Shown: piece after piece, positions 47,743 through 58,499 of the stretch
How the letters are laid out: every line of letters starts with the position of its first letter
Position numbering within the stretch: position 1 is the stretch's first letter
DNA from: Sambucus nigra
Taxonomy: Eukaryota > Streptophyta > Magnoliopsida > Dipsacales > Adoxaceae
Assembly (NCBI GenBank): GCA_949130495.1
Contig: OX422216.1
Span: 98,029,967 to 98,093,966 of the forward strand
Reading direction: 5' to 3'
Length of the DNA stretch: 64,000 nt
Made by a program: the position numbers and the translations under genes
The notes under the pieces: model-generated
Databases searched by the model: none
What the model was told of the DNA's origin: nothing
The model's input: the letters and a program-made list of their open reading frames with translations, nothing else

Positions 47743-50042
47743 ACGACCTTCACTTGCCCTTCTGGTACGTTTGCCTACAAACGTATGCCATTTGGCTTGT
47801 GTAATGCACCCGCGACCTTTCAAAGGTGCATGTTGAGCTTATTTAGCGACATGGTCGAGAGAGGACTCGAAGTGTTCATGGATGACTTCAGCGTTTTTGG
47901 CACCTCTTTCGATCATTGTTTAGAAAAAATGGAAAAAGTACTTACCCGATGTGTGGAAAAGAACTTAGTGCTGAATTGGAAAAAGTGCCATTTCATGGTC
48001 ACCGAGGGAATAGTTCTTGGCCACATAGTATCATCCAAAGGAATAGAGTTTGATAGGGAAAAGATAGATGTCATAGCTGATCTTCCCCCTCCAAAATCGC
48101 TGAAGGACGTGCGCTTATTCTTGGGCCACGCGGGGTTTTATCGAAGGTTCATTAAGGACTTTAGCGCCATCGCTAGGCCCTTAAGCAACCTACTCATGAA
48201 GGACACCCCATTTGAGTGGACGAAAGCATGCCAAAGCTCTTTTGACAAATTGAAGAACATTCTTGTGTCCGCTCCCATCATGCAAGTTTCGGATTGGTCC
48301 TTACCATTCGAACTTATGTGTGATGCAAGCGATTATGCGATCGGGGCTGTTTTGGGCCAACGAAAAGATAAGCAAGCTCATGTCATCTACTACGCTAGTC
48401 GGACCCTTATCGGACCTTAACTCAACTACTCTACCATGGAGAAGGAGTTGCTAGCGGTAGTCTTTACCCTTGATAAATTCTGGTCATATCTCATTGGATA
48501 TCCTATTACTGTCTTCATCGACCACGCGGCTTTGAAATACCTACTTGCAAAGAAAGATGTCAAGCCGCGCCTCATAAGGTGGATCCTACTCCTACAAGAG
48601 TTCAATATCTCCATCAAAGATAAGAAAGGAGTAGAAAACATCGTTGCCGACCATTTATCTCGGCTTTCGTCCGACGTACCTAGTGATCCCATACCCATAG
48701 ACGAATACTTTTCGGATGAGCAACTTTTTGCTACCTCTTCGTATCCCTGGTTTGCGGATATAGTGAACTATCTTGTCACGGAAGCCGTCCCTCCCGACTG
48801 GACACCGCAAGATAAGAAGAGGTTTCTTACTTGGTCGCGCATGTTCTTTTACGATGATCCATTCCTTTTTTAATATTGTGCCGACCAAATCATCCGACGA
48901 TGTGTACCGGATGACGAAATCCCAAAAGTCATCCAGTTTTGTCATTCGGAAGCTTGTGGAGGCCACTTTTTGATGAAAAAGACGGCTGCTAAAATTTTGC
49001 AATGCGGCCTCAATTGGCCCACAATCTTTTGGGATGTGAACGATGCTTGCAAATCATGCAATAGGTGCCAACAAATGGGAGCCATTACTCGACGAGACAT
49101 GATGCCTCTTACCCCATACTCATCATTGAGATATTCGACTGTTGGGGTATTGACTTCATGGGACCCTTCCCCCCGTCCTTTGGATTCCTATACATCCTTG
49201 TCACGGTAGACTACGTTTCTAAATGGGTGGAAGCTATAGCTACCAAGACTAATGACAGCAAAGTGGTGATAAAGTTCCTGCAGGAACACATACTTTCCCG
49301 CTTTGGTGCACCGAAAGCAATAATTAGCGATAATGGCACCCACTTTTACAATAGGCCATTCGCGAAGCTCATGAGAAAGTATGGTGTCGTTCACAAGGTG
49401 GGAACGACTTATCACCCACAAACGAATGGGCAGGCCGAACTAGCAAATCGAGAAATCAAGAACATTCTCGAAAAGACCGTCAATCCTACCCGAAAAGATT
49501 GGTCACTTAGATTGAACGATTCGTTATGGGCCTATCGTACCGCATTTAAGAATCAACTCGGAATGTCCCCTTTTCGCTTTGTATATGGCAAACCTTGTCA
49601 TCTTCCCGTTAAGCTTGAACACAAAGCGTATTGGGCGATTAAGCAATTGAACTATGCCATGGACAAGACCGGTGAAGCCCGCAAGCTTCAATTGAATGAG
49701 TTAGAAGAACTACGCAATGATGCGTATGAGAATGCCAAAATTTCGAAAGAGAGGATGAAACTCGCTCATGATGGTATCATTCGACGAAAAGAGTTTGTCC
49801 CCGGGCAAAAAGTTCTCCTCTATAACTCTCGGCTTCACCTCTTTCCGGGCAAGTTGCGGTCACGATGGTCTGGCCCGTTCATTGTGAAGAATGTTTTCCC
49901 CCATGGAGATGTTGAATTGGACGATTTAAAAGTGGGAAATACATTCAAAGTGAATGGATAACGCCTAAAGCCATATCTAGAGGCATGTGCAGAAGAATTC
50001 GACACCGTCTGGTTGTCGGACCCCGTTTACGGGGTTGAGTGA
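47743..50042 (+). pseudogene. Athila pol continuation: RT palm, RNase H, integrase
   Basis: Same frame as gag after the stop at 47740. RT has MPFGLCNAPATFQ and the catalytic FMDD (47875-47886). RNase H has CDASDYAIGAVLG (Asp at 48322), [19 protein letters not shown] and VADHLSR. Stops TAA lie at 48418 and 48871. The integrase zinc region has CHSEACGGH and CNRCQQ (48940-49075). A one-base-type frameshift near 49104-49115 moves the core to another frame. The core keeps the catalytic triad: Asp in VDYVSKW (about 49208), Asp in SDNGTHF (49327) and Glu in NGQAEL (49437). A further TAA at 49959 precedes the natural end at 50040-50042. No chromodomain follows. Confidence 0.88.
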
Positions 50043-50311
50043 GCTGTTGAAGTGAGGTCGTCGCACCCTCGACGCGTATGGGGTGAGGGTCGTGTGTGTG
50101 AGTCGTGTGTGTTTTGAGAGTCGTGTGGACTAGGTTTCGTTCGGGAGAAGAATTCGTGTGTTTTGGGAATTTTGAGTCAAAGGGTGTTGACCAGTGAAAT
50201 CGAGAGGGTTTTTAGTCCAATTGGATAGAGAGTATATCGGGAAAGTGAAATTTTTTGAAGAAGAGAGCTCGAAACCGAATTAGGAGAATTCCAGCCCAAA
50301 AGCCCTGGGGC

Positions 50312-50595
50312 GGACCGGTCCGACCCCGGATCGGTTCCTTTTATTTTTAAAAGAACCGGTCCGCCTGTCGAGGGTTTGAAAAGTCAAAGGGTCGGACCGG
50401 TCCGCCTTCTGCAGATCTGTCTTCTCCCCTTCCCAAGATTCACCCCCATTTCCCCCCAATCCTATTCATTCCCTCCAATCCATTTTCCCTCTTCCCAACC
50501 CCAACCTTTCCCTCCCAAATCCATCCCCTTTTCCCTCCAAACCCCTTCCCTCCAAAACCAACCCCTCCCCTCACCCTTTCCACTATAAATACACC
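50312..50595 (+). promoter_or_regulatory. Putative internal promoter of the Athila third ORF
   Basis: Between pol and the third ORF: perfect GGACCGGTCC at 50312-50321 and 50394-50403, with GGATCGGTTC and GAACCGGTCC between them. Then comes a C-rich stretch and CACTATAAATACACC at 50581-50595, about 90 bp before the third ORF. The layout copies the LTR promoter (palindrome cluster, then TATA). Promoter activity is inferred. Confidence 0.5.
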
Positions 50596-50683
50596 CCAAA
50601 CCCTCCCCTTCTCCTCACACCTTCAAACCAAATACTCTCTTCTTCCTCTCTTGTGTTTCAAGCAATAAATCCCTGCTGTTTCT

Positions 50684-51853
50684 CTGGCTCCCCGCGTTGC
50701 CCCCACCAAATATGACTCCATTGTGATCCAACCCTCCGGTCACGACGAATTCCGCTCCCGCCAAGAGGAGAGGTGGTGCACTCAATACTTCGGTTTGGGC
50801 CGCAAACTCCATATGGAGCGCGCTGTCCAATGGGAAACCCTGCCCAACTCCGTCACCACCCTATTTATGGCTCGGGGCTGGTGTCGATTCCTCAACCAAC
50901 CTCACGAAGCGGTTTGGGCAACCGAAGTCTGCTCATTCTATGGTACACTCGTCCGGACGGGCCAATTCGAGGCCGAAGCTTTCGTGGATGGAACTCCCAT
51001 TCTATTTTCCTTGGCCCGTCTCACGACCAAGTTGGCCGAGTTTGACATCCCAGACGTCCAAGAATTTACATATCCCCAAAATGTCCCCCCGATCGACAAG
51101 GACATTATCATGGCCCGAATTGCACCGAACGTGGCTTGGACGGGTCAAACCGTCGCTGTTTGACGCCTAAACGAGAAGGCACACCTCACATTTCAGATTG
51201 TGTGTGCCAATTTATTGCAAACGTCCAACGATTCCGCCATGCGGCCTCGACAAGCTACTTTGACATATCATCTCTTAGACCCCCAAACTTCCATCCATTT
51301 GGGCCGCACCTTATATGCGGACATCATTAACGCGTTCTTGGATGAGAAGGGCATCGCCCCACTTCCTTATGCCCGATTGATCACTTACATCCTTAAGGAT
51401 GCTGGCATTGCGGCGCCAAATGACCATACGCGCCTCCCCGGTCCTTTCGGACAAGGGACCCACACCAAAAGTGTCAAACAGCTAGCTGTCCTCCGAGCTA
51501 GGCGGGATGATGATGTTGAAGAAGAGGCTTCCTCGAGCGGGAGCGAGGAAGAAACAGGGCCAGCCGGTGAGGATGTCGAGATGGGAGACCGCGGCGCGGA
51601 CGAGGAGTCGGCGGACGAGGAGGACGACCCAGATTTCGAGTGGGCGGGAACCGACCTCGCAGCCCGCATGTCGGTGCTTGAGACCAACTTCAACACTTTT
51701 CAGACCAACTACGAGCGCGACATGGGCGTAGTCCTCCGCTTCAAAGCGGACATCTATCGCCACCTCGGGGATCCGAATGAGCCACTACCTTCCTACTACC
51801 ATAACCCCTATGACCCCACCGCGCCCGGTTCCTCCCATCCCCCACCCCGGTGA
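50684..51853 (+). pseudogene. Athila third ORF (env position), plant-transposon-protein-like
   Basis: One frame from CTG 50684 (apparently a lost ATG; the following Ala-Pro-Arg reads like a normal start) to TGA 51851-51853, about 389 codons. A single in-frame TGA at 51161-51163 interrupts it. The N-terminal part (RQEERWCTQYFGLGR, MARGWCRFLNQP, VCSFYGTLVRTGQ, EAFVDGTPILFSL) resembles the 'putative plant transposon protein' domain often annotated in Athila downstream ORFs. The C-terminus is very acidic with Ser/Glu/Asp runs (about residues 270-330), followed by a short helical part and a Pro-rich tail. I see no signal peptide or transmembrane segment, so an envelope role is not supported by what is visible. 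Confidence 0.75.
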
Positions 51854-53604
51854 AGCTCTATATGGTGCTGGCAGCTTTTTATTTTTCTTCCTGTTCACAG
51901 TTGTATGCTTTTTCCTGCACATGTAACACAATTCGGATGTACTAAAAACTGCATTTTCTCTATTTGTTTGTTTTATTTATCGCACTTATTATTTTTCCTT
52001 ATTTAGATTTTAGTCCTTTTTGCTTGAGGACAATGAAAAAGTCTAAGTTAGGGGGGGTCACAAGTGCGTATCTCTAAAACTTCACAAATTTTCAAAAATG
52101 CCCAGAAATTTCAAAAAAAAATCATAAAATTTTGAAAAATTCAAAAATATTTTTGTTCAAAATAAATAAAAATTGGAATTCAAATTTTTCAAAAATATCA
52201 TTAAAAGTCGGTTTAAAGTCTCAAGTTGTAAACATTCAACATACACAAAGCCGAAATTGACCAAAGATGGAAATTGAGCGAAAATTGACGACTTAGCGAA
52301 TAAGTGTGGAGGTTAACAAACCCGGTGAGATTCGAGCCTATCATTTTTTGTGAGTTTTTAAATCAATCCGAGTTAATTGTTAACTCAAAGTTCTTTTCAG
52401 CGCCTAAAAAGTTATCAAGGATCTCAAGTCTTTCATTTTGATCAGTTTTGAAAAGTGCGTGTAATATTGCCTTGAAAAACATGCCAAATTAATCTCTAAA
52501 CGTAAATTCATCTCGAAACGCATATGGTAACGCAATTGGCATTTTGGACAATGAAGTAGGCCCTCGTTTGTCACCCAAAAAATATTAGCCATAAAAAGAT
52601 GTGAAAAATTATCCCTTTGATAACCCAATTGAGCCGAATAAAATTTATCCTTTTCGTTTGGTAACCCGAAAAACCCAAATAGCCCGGAATTGTGAAAAAT
52701 GAGAAAATTCAGAATTTAAGTCCAAAAAGTGCATATAAAGGGGCAAGAAAAAATAGATATGCTCAACAAAAATAACAAGAAAAGAAAAGAAGTGAAAAAC
52801 AGAAAAAAAAATAGAAAAAGATGAAAAAATGAACAATAGCCCGAAAAAAGCACAAATGGACATCATTAATGACTTTTCCAAATCCAACCTTCTCTACCTC
52901 TTTCAATTTACCCAATATACCTTAAACAACCCGAAAAAGTCCTAACCGAGTATAAATCGCCAAATTGGTTATCGCGTGGAGAGCTAATACACCAAAAGAT
53001 AATAAGGGAGATTAAGTGCACGAAAAAAGAGGCAATGTTCCCGTTTTTAAAACCGTAATCCGTTGGTGAGATCCTTTCACCATGAAATTTCCGTCTTTCT
53101 ACTTGTATGCATGATTTTGCTTCCATTACATTTACTCTTTATATCGCGCATACCGAGAGAATAGCCACAATCTGAGAGATTCATTTGTGAGAGCATTCCG
53201 TGAGAAATTGAAATCAAAATGAATTTTCGAATAAGTAACGTAATGATCAATTGGTGGAAATTTGCGGTGAAACTTTTGGCTTCGCACACACGCACTATGA
53301 TTTGAGACCATTGAACATGACTTGATGATGATTATTTTCTGGAAAGGATTGAATTATACAATTTTTGCGTATTTTGAATTTTCTTTGAGTCGAATTTTGT
53401 GGATATATTCTCTGCAAATCCTCACGAGACAACACTCGTCCTACTAGGGTAACCTAGGGGTTTAAAGGCTTGTTGCATACGCTAAATGAAATCGCTTGCC
53501 CGCGAAAAAGGTATTTTATCCCAATAAAATGATTTTCAATAGTTGAGCCTTGCTAGTATACTTTTACATTGCTCGGGACGCGCAAAGTTCTAAGTTAGGG
53601 TGTT
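51854..53604 (+). other. Athila 3' untranslated region with two polypurine-like motifs
   Basis: 1.75 kb without coding motifs, AT- and A-rich, with many AAAATTTTC-type runs. TCTAAGTTAGGGGGGG at 52042-52057 and TCTAAGTTAGGGTGTT at 53589-53604 share eleven leading bases. The second abuts TGATTAGG of the 3' LTR and is the polypurine tract; the first looks like an internal copy. Confidence 0.7.
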
Positions 53605-55149
53605 TGATTAGGCATAAATTCTTCCTAATTTATCCCTTGATTTAGTTACTTATAGCACCTCGAACAACGTAATTGAGTTGAGTTTCTGGTATTTTCTAGT
53701 GATTTTACAGGTATTCGATGTCAAGAAACGGAAGAAAGAAACCGGAAGAATCAAGAAAGAAAGAAGGAAAAGTCAAAAGGGCAAAAGTGGAATTTCCACC
53801 CGGAATTCAGATGAGGTACCTAAAGAGAAGTTGAAGACATATCATTCACGAGTACATAGGAAGAAACGTCACCTCTATCGAAATCCCGAAACAAAAGTTA
53901 TGAGCAGTCAAAGTTGAGCCAAGAAGTCAAATGCCGGACCGGTCCCCCCCTACCCCGGACCGGTCCGCCTTGCCAAACTCCAAAAGACCCCGGATCACAA
54001 GCAAATCGAAGAAGGCAAAAATAAAAGGAATCGGTCCGCCCCCGGACCGGTCCGCCCCAAAATAAAAAGAACCGATCCGCTTTGGGGGCAGACCGGTTCG
54101 CCTAAGGCCCGGACTGGTCCGAGCTTCGTGATTTGCAAATCCTATCTCTTCCTAAAAAGACTCCTAGTGCAGCTGAACTCTGAAATTTTTGTAGGGTATA
54201 AAAACCCAATTTATTATTGTTATTGGGACGGAGAATTAGTAGGATTTTTCCTTTCTTTTTCCAGAAACCCTAGTTTAGCAAACAATTGCAGTTTTAATTC
54301 AAAGATTGAAGATTTATTCAGTGATTTTTGTGAGTGTCAGTTTCATTCATTGTTTCACTTATTGCTTGGGTAATTTTAGTGAGTAATTATTAATTCTAAT
54401 TCTTTTCTACATCTAATTACTATTTTCCCTAGAGTAATTATGAATTCCTGCACATCAATCATTGTTTTCATTAAATTCAACATGTTAGGCTAGATTTTCC
54501 AAGGCCGGGGTACATGAACCCAACCTGATGTGTTAGTGTGTGCGTATAAAATTAATCCAATGAATTTAGTGATTGATTATGATCGTATTGCGTAGTTACA
54601 CAATAATTGTAGATCTTTATATCTCGTTTGCCTCTGGATACTCGTGATGATTTAGAGTGCAATTTGAGTGTCACTATCGCGATACTGATTTACTCATCCT
54701 CAGATTAAGTATGACGCGAGCTTGAACCTCGTATACATAATGCTTGGGAGTACTAAATTCCGGGTCAGATCAATCAGATAAATTTATGATTATTATTATA
54801 ACTGCACTACACTAGGGTTGGGGATTGTATTCCCGTCCTATTCTTCTCATCATTTAAACAAAAAGTTTCGAATCATCATTCATTCTTAATTTCGGTAGAT
54901 TAGTATAGTTGCATCTTTTCTTATTTTCATTATCGCATTTAGCTGTAATCAATCTCAAAACCAAATCAATTTTTCCTTTTCTTTTTAGAGTCAAAGTTAA
55001 GGTATCTTCGTCTCTTCCCGTCGTCACAACTCTGTTGTCCTTCTTCCCTAAGGATCGATACCCGACTTACTGGGATTATTACTTGAGCGACGGGCTTGCA
55101 CTTGAGCCTAGAGTGAACGCATTCCTGAGACACATTTTCAGTCACGTCA
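53605..55149 (+). repeat. Athila 3' LTR
   Basis: Starts TGATTAGGC, ends CAGTCACGTCA, and is followed by the TSD copy GAAAG. TATA at 54197-54204 and a GGACCGGTCC cluster at about 53936-54121. It differs from the 5' LTR by the 46-bp indel and a small number of substitutions. Confidence 0.92.
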
Positions 55150-56649
55150 GAAAGATAATTTTAATTACACGATGAAAGTGATTACGATAATTATATGTTA
55201 CGTAGGACAATTGAGAGTTATATGCTACGTACGGATCATATGTGTGTAGGTCGTGAGTGTACCTATCCTAATCGAAATCAATATATACATAGGTGTGCGA
55301 ATATATCTATTATATGAGTATTCTGGTTGGTAAATCGTACTCGCGCTGCTTGGTATCCGGAGGTTTCCGCATTGGGACGGTCTTATTCTGTATACCCATT
55401 GGGGGAATATTTACTTATTCCCTAGAACATAGAACCTCGGTACAACCTATCTGTGAGTGATATAGCATATGGTTATAAGGGGCGTGTGGGTATGCGCTTA
55501 CCTCTTAGTGACTTGGGACTATGATTCGCCTCCATTATGTGTGTTTTGTGTTAATACAGCTCGAGAGTGATTCCGAACTAGTATTTTCCTTTTATGTACG
55601 AGAGGTACGGGGACTTGATAGCAGAGTATGCCTGCACCATAGAATTTATGTGGGGTTCCCTATATATATATATATATATATATATATTGAGTGATAACTA
55701 TATATACCTGTGTTTAATCTGCTGTGCTTGTAAGTATATGAGAAAGATAATGATATTAAAGAATAACTTAAGTGTGTGAGAACTTAAGACGGTAATAAAA
55801 TTATAACATTGATTCATAAATGCAAGGATTTCGATAATGTACTTAGTGTGTAATACGTACGAGCATAAGAAAAAGAAAATGTAAGTGGGAACTTAGTTCA
55901 AACTTGTTAACGGGGTTAGTATTAACTAGGATGGTTTAGCGGTACGTTAGGTGTGCACACTAGTTGAGAGGTGAGAATTCCCGAGTGAGTGTCGAAATAC
56001 TAGAATGTATGTGATATCAACTCGTCAGCATTTTATATACTTGCTAAACTGTTTTAAAACTATGTTACACTCGGGCTCTGACCCATTTCTTGTCATTTCT
56101 TCCTTCTCTTGTATATATATGTATATTATATCAGGTGTTCAGCCATAGGGACGCCAAACTTAAACCGTTGGACTGATTGACGTACTGCAGCTAGTGTGGG
56201 AGTTGCAGGTCCTTGTATTTAGATGACTTCATCCTTGTTATCTCAGCTCCTCATTTAGTTATTTTTAGATAGGTCATGTGTTGCCCATTTCCAGTTTCTA
56301 TTTAGTTCAGAGTGGCATTGTACTTTCTTTTTTTCTGCACTCAATTTTCAGTTGGAATTGTTAGTATTATTATTGTTCGTGATTTTGAGATATTTTATTG
56401 GGATGTTATTCCATCCTGTTTAATTCAGTCAAATGGTTTGATATTCATTGCTATAACTGTGTTAATTTAAATGGTTTATGTATAAAATTTATATCTTTGG
56501 GACTTAATCTATAAAATTAAATATTTTAACAGTTAGCATAATTATTTATTAGGTGATAAATAAAGAAGTTGTTTTAATGAACCAACCGGATACTTTGTTT
56601 TAATTTAATAAAGGACTCATCACCCCGTATTTAATTAGGTGGGGTGTCA

Positions 56650-57883
56650 CAATAGAATCCTTGGTACAGGCTATCTGAGAATGATAGTACAGACGATCCT
56701 AAGAGACGTGAGGGTATGTGCTGACCTCTTAGGGACTTGGAACTATGCTTCGCCTCCAATATGTGTATTTTGTGTTATTACAGTTCGAGAGTGGGTCCGA
56801 ACTAGGATTTCCCTTATTTGTACGAGAGGTACAGGGACTTGATAGCAGAGTATGCCTGCACCATAATTTAGTTTGGGGTGTCTTATTAGCATGTATATTC
56901 TTAGTGATAAATATATATACCCGGGATTCATCTACTGTGTTTGAAAGAAGAAAGAAATGGAATAATTATATTTAATGACTTAAGTGTTTGAGAACTTAAG
57001 GTCGTATTGAGATATATACATATATATCTGACTTGTGAAATTCAGAAGTTTGATCATGTATAAATTATAATTATGAGAAAATATGAATAAGGGTTGAGGA
57101 GAGGAGACTGTGTGTAGAGTAGTTAACTGGGTTAGCATTAACTAGAATAGTTAGTAGTGCGTTCAGTGTGCACACTACTTGAGAGGTGAGAATTCTCAAG
57201 TGAGGGTAGCACAAATAACATGTATGGAGTATCTTTTAGTAAGCATTTAAATACTTGCTAAACTGCTTTTAAAATTATAACTATCGGTCTCTGACCCGTT
57301 TATTTTCATTTCTTCTCTCCCTCTTGTATATATATATATATATATATATATTATATCAGGTGTCCAGCCACAGGGACGCCAAGCTTAGGCCGTTGGACTG
57401 ATTGACGTGCTGCAGCTGGTGTGGGAGTTGCAGGTCCTCACATTTAGACGCTTCATCTTGATCATCTCAGTTTCATTCTTAGAAACTTTATACAGGGAAT
57501 GTGTCACCCATTTCCATCTTTTATTTTATTCAAAGAAATATTGTACTCTTTTGGTTTTAGCATTTAGTCTGGGTTTGTGATTATTATTTATTCTTTGTTT
57601 GAGATATTTTTACTGAAATGTTTACTCGAGTTTATTTAATTTAGTTGGATGGTTAGCACCTATTAATATTGTGTTCTTTAGAATGGTGAATGTCTTTATC
57701 TAGTATGATCGTTGGAATATAATTATTGAAATTTAAATGTTTTGACACTTAGCTTAATTATTTATTAGGTGATAAAAAAAGAAAATTGTATTTCGATAGT
57801 GATGCTAAGAACGAACCAGCTGGATATTCTGATGTAATTTAATAATAGACTGATCACCCGGCATTTAATTAGGCGGGGTTTCA
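56650..57883 (+). repeat. Additional LTR tail of the Tek+ family
   Basis: Aligns to 55432-56649 from AGAAYCYYGGTACA to the end GGCGGGGTTTCA, with many substitutions. It shares TCTTGTATATATATATATA (about 57322), TGCAGCTRGTGTGGGAGTTG and ATTTAATTAGGYGGG. A (TA)n run is at 57327-57352. No PBS follows. It lies head-to-tail with the Tek+ 3' LTR, so it is either an older copy that Tek+ joined or a product of unequal recombination. Confidence 0.75.
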
Positions 57884-57956
57884 CATAAACTCCATGGTCT
57901 CCATCGGTTATTTAATTAATGAGGGATGCGATTAATTCCTCGAGTCGATTAGGATG

Positions 57957-58074
57957 CCCCCCCCCCCCCCCCGGATGGAATTAATTAAGGCATCAAGGAT
58001 TCATTAAAACTCTTAAGTGATAATTTTGAGAAATTAGAATGTGAGTGAGTTCAATCCCCCCCCCCCCCCCCCCC
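57957..58074. repeat. Two poly-C runs (16 and 19 bases)
   Basis: C16 at 57957-57972 and C19 at 58056-58074, 83 bp apart. On the minus strand they are G16 and G19. No other homopolymer G/C run of this length is in the window. Confidence 0.9.
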
Positions 58075-58499
58075 AGGAAAGTCTTTTAGGAGTGAACCAG
58101 TGATGTCTATGTATACACTTAGACATAATTTTGATATCGTTCCCCACGGAGACATTATCATTAGGAGTGGGACCAAAAGTTATTGGTTATTCTCTATGTT
58201 GGACAGATGAGTCTTGAATTGTCCTATAACATAATGAAATATGAAAATCTATTTAGTTAAAGGTGAGGTGATTTAAGCTCCCCACAGGAAATCTCACCTC
58301 ATAAGGGAACTAGGGTGTTCGATGAGATTAGTTTTAAAAATTGGCAGTTGAGGGATGCCATTTTAAAATTTAATCGAATTAATTCTCATATGTTAATTGG
58401 AAATTAATTTTTCAAATTTTCATATTTCTAAGATTTCAAAATTGAATTCAACCTTTTGTCATTATTTTAGTCTTAAAGGTTTAATTGGAATAAGTTTCA

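Larger units (their letters stand above)
42675..55149 (+). mobile_element. Athila-lineage Ty3/gypsy element, 12.5 kb
   Basis: LTRs 42675-44264 (1590 bp) and 53605-55149 (1545 bp) are nearly identical. The TSD GAAAG is exact (42670-42674, 55150-55154). The PBS is TGGCGACGTTGCCGGGGA, the Athila type (one change from TGGCGCCGTT...). It encodes gag-protease-RT-RNase H-integrase, then a third ORF in the env position followed by a long 3' untranslated region. There is no chromodomain, and the protease has DLGAS. A 46-bp stretch near 42742-42790 is present only in the 5' LTR. LTR similarity says it is among the youngest insertions, yet gag-pol has four stops and one frameshift. Confidence 0.93.
21623..56649 (+). 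mobile_element. Tek+: chromovirus-like Ty3/gypsy element, decayed and twice interrupted
   Basis: The 5' LTR starts TGTAATACCC (21623) and ends GGGTGTCA (36802). The PBS TGGTATCAGAGC is at 36807-36818. The interior is strongly decayed with integrase text near 40140-40740, followed by a polypurine tract (41126-41138). The 3' LTR begins TAACACCCCG (41139-41150) and ends GGGGTGTCA (56649). Tek- lies in the 5' LTR and Athila in the 3' LTR. Without insertions it is about 9.8 kb. No TSD is found (TGTGA left, CAATA right), and the two LTRs differ greatly, so they may derive from different copies. Confidence 0.7.
41139..56649 (+). repeat. Tek+ 3' LTR, split by Athila
   Basis: Segments 41139-42674 and 55150-56649. 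A TATA-like GGTTATAAAC is at 41643-41652. Its last 1.1 kb is close to 35650-36802, but the first part is strongly diverged from the 5' LTR. It carries a TCGATCGA cluster (42271-42344) and about 0.6 kb (about 42640 to 55500) that is missing in the 5' LTR. A (TA)n run lies at 55661-55687. Confidence 0.75.

Noticed and set aside
50376..50588. Pro/Ser-rich 70-aa frame upstream of the Athila third ORF
   Set aside because: A reading of the C-rich leader between motif cluster and TATA; no family resemblance and a different frame from the real ORF.
51385..51763. Antisense Ser/Arg-rich frames over the third ORF
   Set aside because: Shadows of the acidic repeat region of the sense ORF.
52404..53295. 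Several short minus-strand frames
   Set aside because: Lie in the Athila 3' untranslated region; AT-rich, no motif, not conserved in plan.
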